This document shows, piece by piece, positions 57,632 to 64,000 of a DNA stretch of 64,000 bases; the first letter of the stretch is position 1; the number at the start of each line of letters is the position of its first letter. The stretch is from positions 124,001 through 188,000 of the forward strand of contig JAQBXR010000001.1 of the NCBI GenBank assembly GCA_027623295.1. Reading direction: 5' to 3'. Both the position numbers and the translations under genes were made by a program. A model generated the notes under the pieces. It was not told where the DNA came from. It searched no databases and saw only the letters and a program-made list of their open reading frames with translations. The DNA comes from Planctomycetota bacterium. GTDB lineage: Bacteria; Planctomycetota; UBA1135.

Positions 57632-57725
57632 GGCCCGCTTCGGCGGCCACCACGAAGATGACCCCGCTCACCGTTACCACTCGCGTGGTAACGGTCGCGG
57701 GTTGGTCTGTGTTCTCACGAACACA
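57632..57725 (+). promoter_or_regulatory. Structured rplL-rpoB intergenic region (three hairpins)
   Basis: The 208 bases between rplL and rpoB hold a C(TTCG)G-capped stem at 57632-57648, a long hairpin with a perfect 11-bp stem and TCGC loop at 57670-57695 extended by an outer CCCGC/GCGGG pair (57663-57701), and a TGTGTTC-TCAC-GAACACA hairpin at 57708-57725. None has a T run directly after it. In E. coli this gap contains an attenuator and an RNase III processing site that set the rpoBC to rplL ratio, so a similar role is likely. Confidence 0.55.
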
Positions 57726-57828
57726 AAGCCGGCCATTCGTCGGCATCGCAAGGAAGAACTTTTATCGGTTTTTCTCTGCTTAGGCTTTAAGCACCTCTCC
57801 CCATCCCAGAACTGTCGGTGCAACCGGA

Positions 57829-60800
57829 ATGAATGTCCAAAGCAAAAACATCGCGGATTACGAAATCCGTGACTTCCGCTCCTTCGCTTTCCGCGACGAA
57901 GCGCTTCTCCCGGGCTTATCCGACCTACAAAGTCGGTCTTACAGCGATTTCCTGCAAATGGAAACCGCGCCTGGACGCCGCATAGAGCAAGGTCTACAGG
58001 GCCTGTTCAGTGAAATTTTCCCTATTGAGAGTCACGATAAGACGCTCGCTTTGGATTTTATCGGCTACAGCCTCGGCCGCCCACGCTACACGCCGGATGA
58101 ATGCCGCGAGTTGAAGTACAGCTACGCTTACCCGTTGCGCGTGCGCCTCGGTTTGCGTCGCGGCGAACAATGCCTCGAGGAGGAAATCTTCCTCGGTGAA
58201 ATCCCGGTCATGATGGGCGGTGGCGAATTTATCGTCAACGGTTCCGAACGCGTGATTGTGGCCCAGCTGCACCGTTCCCCGGGTATCGACTTTGCGGTCG
58301 AGAAGCATGCTGGGGATAAGTCGCTTCACTCCGCGAGGATTATCCCTGAACGCGGTTCTTGGGTCGAGATCATGGTCTCTGGTAAAGGAACCCTTCAGGT
58401 TCGCATTGACCAGCAGGGCAAGTTCTCTGCACTGACCTTGTTGCGTGCCTTGCGGCAAGAATGGGGCACTGACGAAGAAATTCTCAAGCTGTTCTATCAG
58501 TCGGAAGTGCTCAAGCGCCCAGAGAAAATCAGCAAGGCAAAGTTTGCTGGTCAACTTGAAAACCGTTTGGCTTTAAGTCAGATTCGCGACATGCGGACCG
58601 GCGAAGTTTGGGCGGAATCTGGTCAACTCATTACCGAGGAAGCTGCAGAGCGTATCGCCGCATCGGACATGGCTGAGATTGCTCTTTTGGTTGATCCAGA
58701 AGACACCCTCATCCTCGATTCTCTCAAAGAGGATACTTCCACAAGTCACGAGGAGGCTCTCGCTGCAATCTACGCCAAGTTACGCCCAGGTAACCCTATT
58801 CAATTGGAGAAGGCCCGTGAGTTGCTGCAAGATCGTTTCTTCGACAACCAACGTTACAGTTTGGGTCGCGTCGGTCGCTTCCGTATTAACCGGAAGTTCA
58901 AGCGCCCAGCGGAAGCCGACAAGGGTCCTCGTACCCTTATCCCGCAAGACTTCCTGGATTCGGTTCACTACGTACTTGGTCTGCGTAATGGCAAAGGTGA
59001 AACCGACGATATTGACCACCTCGGTAACCGCCGCGTGCGCACCCTCGGAGAGATGGCGCACGATGACTTCCGCAAAGGCTTGTTGAAAGTGGCACGTGCT
59101 GCTGTCGACCGCATGTCGCAGGAAGACGATTCTGAAACCCTAACCCCACGTGCGTTGATTAACGCCAAGCCATTCAGCACTTCGATCGAGCAGTTCTTTG
59201 CTCGCGGAGAACTGAGCCAGGTGGTGGACCAGACCAACCCGTTGTCGCAGCTCGCACACGAGCGTCGTCTATCGGCTTTGGGACCTGGTGGTTTGAACCG
59301 GAAACGCGCCGGCTTCCAAGAGCGAGATGTTCACATTTCGCACTATGGTCGCTTGTGCCCGATTGAGACTCCAGAGGGTGCAAACATCGGTCTAATTTCC
59401 TCCCTCGCTTTGTTTGCGATGGTGGATGACTATGGTTTCTTGGTAACGCCTTACCGCATTATTGAGAAGGGCAAGGCAACCGAAAACATTGCTTACCTTC
59501 GTGCAGACGAAGAGTACGACGTCATTTTTGCGCCAGCAGACGCGAAAATGGATGGCAAAGGCAACCTGATTCTCGACGAGAACGGCAAAGTTATGAGCCG
59601 TTTCCATGGAGAGTTTGCGTTGCTTCCAGGTAAAGATGTCGAGTACTTAGACATCGACCCTGGTCAAATCATTGGTATCTCAGCGTCGCTGATTCCATTC
59701 CTTGAGCATGACGATGCAAACCGTGCCTTGATGGGTTCGAACATGCAGCGTCAGGCAGTGCCACTTGTGATGACCGAGCCACCTTTGGTGGGAACCGGTA
59801 TAGAACGTGCGGTTGCTGAAAACTCGGGTTGGGTCGTCAAAGCACGCCGCAATGGAATTGTGGAATACGTCGACGCGAACATGATCCGGATCAAGGAAGA
59901 TCCGGAGCCATACGTGCTGCGTAAGTTCCAAGGCACCAACGAGCACACTTGTCTAAACCAACGCCCACTCGTTCGCGTGGGGCAGAAGGTTAAGAAGAAT
60001 GAAATCCTCGCTGACGGACCATCCACCGATAACGGTGAGCTTGCCCTCGGCAAGAACCTGGTTGTCGCCTTCATGTCCTGGGAGGGCTACAACTACGAGG
60101 ATGCAATCGTTGTGTCTGAGCGGTTAAAAAAGGACGACGTTTTCACTTCCATTCACATTGTGGACTACACCGCGGAAATCCGCGAAACCACCTTGGGTAA
60201 GGAGGAGTTCACACGAGACATTCCTAACGCCGGCGAGCGCGCATTGCGCAACCTGGATGAAAGCGGCATGGTTCGGGTTGGAACTCGGGTTGGTCCAAAC
60301 GACATTTTGGTTGGCAAGATTGCGCCAAAGTCAAAGACCGAACTGACTCCGGAAGAGCGTTTGCTTCACGCGATTTTTGGTCGCGCTGGAGAAGACGTGA
60401 AGAACGTTTCCTTAAAGCTGCCCGCTGGTGTACGCGGTATCGTGATTGGCGCCGAGAAGTTCACTCGCAAGGTCAACATGACCGCTGGCGAGCGTAAGCA
60501 AGCTCACGAGAAGATTCGCCAAATCGAATCGGATTACGATGAAGTGTTCCGTCGCGAACTCACTTCCTGCATTGCAGAGTTGAGCGAGTACGTTGGCGAG
60601 CCAATCAAGGACCCGAAAGGCAAAAACCCTATTGCGGTAACCGAAACCACCCTTTACGGTGATTTGCTGCGCTTCCAGGAGATCCTGAAAGTCTACTCCG
60701 AAGGTTTGGATCACCCATCCCGTCGGGCGAAGGCTGAGGACATTGTGCGCGCGCACATGAACCGCATCGAAGATAAGGAGGCCTGGAAGATTAAGATGTC

Positions 60801-61581
60801 CAGCCGTCTATCTCGCGGTGATGATTTGCCAAACGGCGTGTTGGAAATGGTCAAGATTTACATCGCGACCAAGCGCAACCTGTCAGTAGGTGACAAGATG
60901 GCCGGACGCCACGGTAACAAGGGTGTAATTTCCACCATCTTGCCCGTGCAGGACATGCCTTACCTTGAAGACGGCACCCCAGTTGACATTGTGCTCAATC
61001 CGCTGGGTGTTCCTTCTCGAATGAATGTCGGGCAGATCCTTGAGACCCACCTTGGTCTCGCTGCCATGAAGGTTGGATTCCGCGCCTACACATCGCCCTT
61101 CGATGGTGCGAATGAAGCTGATATCGAAGCCGCTCTTGAAGAGGCCGGTATGGATAAGACTGGAACAAGCGTTCTCTATGATGGCCGGACTGGTGCTCCC
61201 TTCGAGCAACGCGTCTGTGTCGGTGTCATGTATGTACTGAAACTTCACCACTTGGTGGATGAGAAGGTGCACGCACGTTCCACTGGTCCATACAGCTTGA
61301 TTACTCAGCAACCCCTTGGTGGTAAGGCTCGCTTCGGTGGCCAGCGCCTTGGAGAGATGGAAGTTTGGGCACTTGAGGCCTATGGCGCGGCGTACCTCTT
61401 GCAGGAACTCCTCACCGTGAAGTCCGATGACGTGGATGGTCGTACCAAGATCTACGAAGCCATGGTCAAAGGCAAAAACATTCTCGAGCCGGGTACCCCA
61501 GTTTCTTTTGAGGTGCTGATGAATGAGATTCGTGGTCTCGGTCTCAACATCCAACTCCACAACGCCGAGTCGCAGCAGTGA
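57829..61581 (+). CDS. rpoB: RNA polymerase beta subunit
   Basis: The catalytic beta subunit of RNA polymerase, 1250 residues, complete. Landmarks are LHRSPGIDF, the rifampicin-region sequence with [20 protein letters not shown] and [52 protein letters not shown] and the C-terminal [20 protein letters not shown]. No intein or large insertion is visible. The ATG at 57829 follows CCGGA. rpoC starts 14 bases after its stop. Confidence 0.98.
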   Translation: MNVQSKNIADYEIRDFRSFAFRDEALLPGLSDLQSRSYSDFLQMETAPGRRIEQGLQGLFSEIFPIESHDKTLALDFIGYSLGRPRYTPDECRELKYSYAYPLRVRLGLRRGEQCLEEEIFLGEIPVMMGGGEFIVNGSERVIVAQLHRSPGIDFAVEKHAGDKSLHSARIIPERGSWVEIMVSGKGTLQVRIDQQGKFSALTLLRALRQEWGTDEEILKLFYQSEVLKRPEKISKAKFAGQLENRLALSQIRDMRTGEVWAESGQLITEEAAERIAASDMAEIALLVDPEDTLILDSLKEDTSTSHEEALAAIYAKLRPGNPIQLEKARELLQDRFFDNQRYSLGRVGRFRINRKFKRPAEADKGPRTLIPQDFLDSVHYVLGLRNGKGETDDIDHLGNRRVRTLGEMAHDDFRKGLLKVARAAVDRMSQEDDSETLTPRALINAKPFSTSIEQFFARGELSQVVDQTNPLSQLAHERRLSALGPGGLNRKRAGFQERDVHISHYGRLCPIETPEGANIGLISSLALFAMVDDYGFLVTPYRIIEKGKATENIAYLRADEEYDVIFAPADAKMDGKGNLILDENGKVMSRFHGEFALLPGKDVEYLDIDPGQIIGISASLIPFLEHDDANRALMGSNMQRQAVPLVMTEPPLVGTGIERAVAENSGWVVKARRNGIVEYVDANMIRIKEDPEPYVLRKFQGTNEHTCLNQRPLVRVGQKVKKNEILADGPSTDNGELALGKNLVVAFMSWEGYNYEDAIVVSERLKKDDVFTSIHIVDYTAEIRETTLGKEEFTRDIPNAGERALRNLDESGMVRVGTRVGPNDILVGKIAPKSKTELTPEERLLHAIFGRAGEDVKNVSLKLPAGVRGIVIGAEKFTRKVNMTAGERKQAHEKIRQIESDYDEVFRRELTSCIAELSEYVGEPIKDPKGKNPIAVTETTLYGDLLRFQEILKVYSEGLDHPSRRAKAEDIVRAHMNRIEDKEAWKIKMSSRLSRGDDLPNGVLEMVKIYIATKRNLSVGDKMAGRHGNKGVISTILPVQDMPYLEDGTPVDIVLNPLGVPSRMNVGQILETHLGLAAMKVGFRAYTSPFDGANEADIEAALEEAGMDKTGTSVLYDGRTGAPFEQRVCVGVMYVLKLHHLVDEKVHARSTGPYSLITQQPLGGKARFGGQRLGEMEVWALEAYGAAYLLQELLTVKSDDVDGRTKIYEAMVKGKNILEPGTPVSFEVLMNEIRGLGLNIQLHNAESQQ

Positions 61582-61595
61582 GGGAAAACGGAACT

Positions 61596-64000
61596 ATGAG
61601 TGAATACCAAAACCCAATTAAAACCGGTCAAGATGCCCCGCGTACCGCGCAGGTTTACCTTGGCGATGCACTTTCGGTCTCCATTCGTCTGGCCTCGCCA
61701 GAAGACTTTCGCGGCGCCTCTTATGGCGAAGTAAAGAAGCCGGAAACGATTAACTACCGCACCTTCCGTCCAGAGAAGGACGGTCTCTTCTGTGAGCGCA
61801 TTTTCGGTCCTGAACGGGATTACGAATGTGCCTGTGGTAAGTACCGCGGTCAGAAGCACATGGGCATCGTTTGTGATAAGTGTGGCGTCATGGTCACCAC
61901 TTCACGCGAACGGCGTAAGCGGATGGGTCACATCAACCTTGCCGCACCTGTTGCACACATCTGGTTCTTCTCAGTAACTCCAAGTCGTATCGGCAACTTG
62001 CTGGCGATGAAGAAGACTGAGTTGGAGCGCGTGATTTACTTCCAGGACTACGTGGTCACCGATCCCGGTGAATCCGAGTTTCAGAGGTGTCAACTCATCA
62101 CCGAAGATGAGTTCCGGCGTGCCCGCGTACAGTTCGGATCTTCGCTACAGGCCGCGATGGGGGCAGAAGCGATTCGCGATCTGCTCAACAGCTTGAACCT
62201 GGAAGCTACCGCCCGCGAACTCCGCGAAGCGATGAAGAACTGCACTTCCAAGCAGCGTCTTGCCGACACCATCAAGCGTTTGCGCACGGTGGAAATGTTG
62301 CGCGATTCACCAAACGATCCAGCATGGATGATTTTGGATGTGATCCCTGTGATCCCACCAGAACTGCGTCCGTTGGTGCGTTTGGATTCGGGTAATTTTG
62401 CATCCAGCGATTTGAACGACCTTTACCGTCGTTTGATTAACCGCAACAACCGCCTGATGCGTTTGATTGACTTGAACGCTCCGGAGGTCATCATCCGCAA
62501 CGAGAAGCGGATGCTCCAGCAGTCGGTCGACGCGCTTTTCGACAACGGACGTTGTAAGCGCCAGGTGATGAGCACTTCGAACCAGCCGCTGAAGTCCTTG
62601 ACCGATATGATCAAGGGTAAGCAGGGTCGTTTCCGTCTCAACCTTCTCGGAAAACGCGTGGATTACTCCGCTCGTTCCGTGATTGTGGTAGGTCCGGAGC
62701 TACGCCTGCACCAGTGTGGTTTGCCGAAGGTGATTGCGTTGGAATTGTTCCAACCATTCATCATTCGTCGCCTTAAGGAACTGCGTTTGGCTGAAACCAT
62801 TAAGGCTGCCAAGAAGATGCTCGAGCGCCGCGAAGATGTGGTGTGGGACATCCTCGAGGAAGTAATTAAGGGCCATCCAGTACTACTTAACCGTGCTCCT
62901 ACCCTGCACCGCATGGGCATGCAGGCCTTTGAGCCGATTCTGATTGAAGGTAACGCTATTCAGCTTCACCCACTCGTCTGTCAGGGCTACAACGCTGACT
63001 TCGATGGTGACCAAATGGCGGTCCACCTTCCACTGTCTTACGAGGCACAAGTGGAAGCGAGTACCTTGATGTTGAGCACCAACAACGTGTTCTCTCCATC
63101 GAACGGTAACCCGATTATCGCTCCTCACCAGGACATCATTCTTGGTCTCTACTACATGACCGCAAAGCGCGAGCAATGCGATAATGAGTGGAAGGAAGAT
63201 GGTCGTGCTTTAGCCGGTTACTACAGCTCTCAAGCTGAATTGCTACAGGCTTACGCTGTGGGACACGTGGAAACTCACTCCAGAGTGATGGTGCGCGTCG
63301 AGAAGGGCTTGTTGCTCTCCGAAGTTCACGGCAAGGCATACCGTAGGTTGACGAAAGACGAGATGATTCTCACTTCCCCAGGCCGCGTGATTGTGAACGA
63401 TGCCCTGCCTTTGGGCATGCCGTACTACAACCACGTATGGGACAAGCGTTCCATTCGTGACGTCATTCATGACTGCCACTCGATGTGTGGTCTAGACGCA
63501 ACTCTCAAGCTGCTCGATGACTTGAAATCTTTGGGTTACAAGGGCGCAACGCGCTCGGGTATCTCCATTGCTAAGGATGACATGCGCATTCCTGCATCCA
63601 AGTGGGACATCATTGCGGAGACTCAGGCCGAGGTCGACACCGTCCGTAAGGACTTTGTTGAAGGCGCGATTACCGATAACGAGCGCAACTCCAAGGTGAT
63701 CGACCTTTGGACTTCAGCTCGTGACAAGGTTTCTCAAGTGCTCCTGAAAGAGCTCGCTGCCGACACGCGTGACGGCAGGCCTTACCTCAACCCAGTCTTC
63801 GTTATGGCGAACTCTGGTGCTCGAGGTAGCATTGACCAGATTCGTCAACTATCCGGTATGCGTGGTCTGATGGCCAAGCCTTCCGGTGAGATTATTGAGA
63901 CTCCGATTCGTGCAAACTTCCGTGAAGGACTGCATGTGCTGGAGTATTTCTCTTCCACGCACGGTGCGCGTAAAGGTCTTGCGGATACGGCACTCAAAAC
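61596..64000 (+). CDS. rpoC: RNA polymerase beta' subunit (5' part, cut by the window end)
   Basis: The frame opens at ATG 61596 and runs without a stop to the window end, covering about 801 codons of an expected ~1400. Visible landmarks are the N-terminal zinc site (Cys78, Cys80, Cys93, Cys96), [21 protein letters not shown] sequence at the switch region and the catalytic magnesium motif NADFDGDQM at 466-474. The last visible part reads [20 protein letters not shown], near the bridge helix and trigger loop region. The gene continues downstream of the window. Confidence 0.97.
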   Translation, partial: MSEYQNPIKTGQDAPRTAQVYLGDALSVSIRLASPEDFRGASYGEVKKPETINYRTFRPEKDGLFCERIFGPERDYECACGKYRGQKHMGIVCDKCGVMVTTSRERRKRMGHINLAAPVAHIWFFSVTPSRIGNLLAMKKTELERVIYFQDYVVTDPGESEFQRCQLITEDEFRRARVQFGSSLQAAMGAEAIRDLLNSLNLEATARELREAMKNCTSKQRLADTIKRLRTVEMLRDSPNDPAWMILDVIPVIPPELRPLVRLDSGNFASSDLNDLYRRLINRNNRLMRLIDLNAPEVIIRNEKRMLQQSVDALFDNGRCKRQVMSTSNQPLKSLTDMIKGKQGRFRLNLLGKRVDYSARSVIVVGPELRLHQCGLPKVIALELFQPFIIRRLKELRLAETIKAAKKMLERREDVVWDILEEVIKGHPVLLNRAPTLHRMGMQAFEPILIEGNAIQLHPLVCQGYNADFDGDQMAVHLPLSYEAQVEASTLMLSTNNVFSPSNGNPIIAPHQDIILGLYYMTAKREQCDNEWKEDGRALAGYYSSQAELLQAYAVGHVETHSRVMVRVEKGLLLSEVHGKAYRRLTKDEMILTSPGRVIVNDALPLGMPYYNHVWDKRSIRDVIHDCHSMCGLDATLKLLDDLKSLGYKGATRSGISIAKDDMRIPASKWDIIAETQAEVDTVRKDFVEGAITDNERNSKVIDLWTSARDKVSQVLLKELAADTRDGRPYLNPVFVMANSGARGSIDQIRQLSGMRGLMAKPSGEIIETPIRANFREGLHVLEYFSSTHGARKGLADTALK

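Noticed and set aside
57829..61581. Looked for an intein or lineage insertion in rpoB
   Set aside because: The sequence reads through all conserved blocks without a large insertion and the length is normal.

Overview
The window is a gene-dense, moderately GC-rich bacterial chromosome segment with no sign of phage, insertion sequences or CRISPR. It most likely comes from a member of the Planctomycetota (PVC superphylum). The evidence is a giant secreted fusion protein (41878-47202, minus) that combines ThuA, SGNH hydrolase, PVC-type beta-propeller, HEAT, discoidin and cytochrome c domains, an architecture typical of planctomycetes. Supporting traits are a CdsA with an altered signature, a YbeY with Asp at the third metal-ligand position, a secretin plus GspK-like pair, and formylglycine-enzyme-like secreted proteins. 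Genus or order cannot be resolved by reading alone. An outer membrane and LPS-type sugar synthesis are indicated by kdsA, a secretin and an Mla-type lipid transporter.

Layout. 1-7.6 kb: end of an unknown gene, rpsO and pnp (each followed by an intrinsic terminator), then a small exported protein, a secretin lipoprotein and a GspK-like minor pseudopilin. 7.7-12.9 kb: a tight housekeeping run purA-uppS-cdsA-phoH-ybeY followed by a FliA/WhiG-type sigma factor. 12.9-21.8 kb: kdsA with a lipid-kinase-like gene (minus), an RmlD-like reductase, valS, an FGE-fold secreted protein lacking the catalytic cysteines, a pseudouridine synthase and a hotdog thioesterase. 21.8-23.6 kb: a hipBA toxin-antitoxin-type pair with repeated CGAATT motifs in its control region. 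23.6-27.7 kb: methylmalonyl-CoA epimerase with a three-subunit biotin-dependent acyl-CoA carboxylase. 27.7-32.6 kb: a parvulin-like exported protein coupled to a site-2 protease, then two tandem paralogues that look like metallopeptidases whose catalytic Glu is replaced. 32.6-38.6 kb: typA and an Mla-type operon led by an unusual protein with thirteen W/F-P-aromatic repeats. 38.6-48.6 kb: TPR lipoprotein, dtd, an HU-like protein, a cystathionine lyase-family enzyme, the giant fusion and cystathionine beta-synthase. 48.7-52.3 kb: mutS2 (no Smr domain), a lone receiver protein and aroC, all translationally coupled. 52.3-64 kb: tRNA-Thr(UGU)-Tyr(GUA)-Gly(UCC)-Thr(GGU)-tuf-rpmG-secE-nusG-rplKAJL-rpoBC, the same order as the E. 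coli thrU-tyrU-glyT-thrT-tufB and secE-nusG-rplKAJL-rpoBC region.

Genes in neighbouring groups work together in several places. UppS and CdsA supply envelope lipid precursors. The carboxylase subunits and the epimerase form a propionyl-CoA to (R)-methylmalonyl-CoA route. Cystathionine beta-synthase and the lyase flank the giant gene and could form a transsulfuration route. The repeat protein, MlaE, MlaF and MlaD are likely one envelope lipid-transport unit. The most novel-looking items are that repeat protein with its Mla operon, the twin pseudo-peptidases, the giant fusion and the Smr-less MutS2. All functions are read from sequence motifs; no database search was possible.
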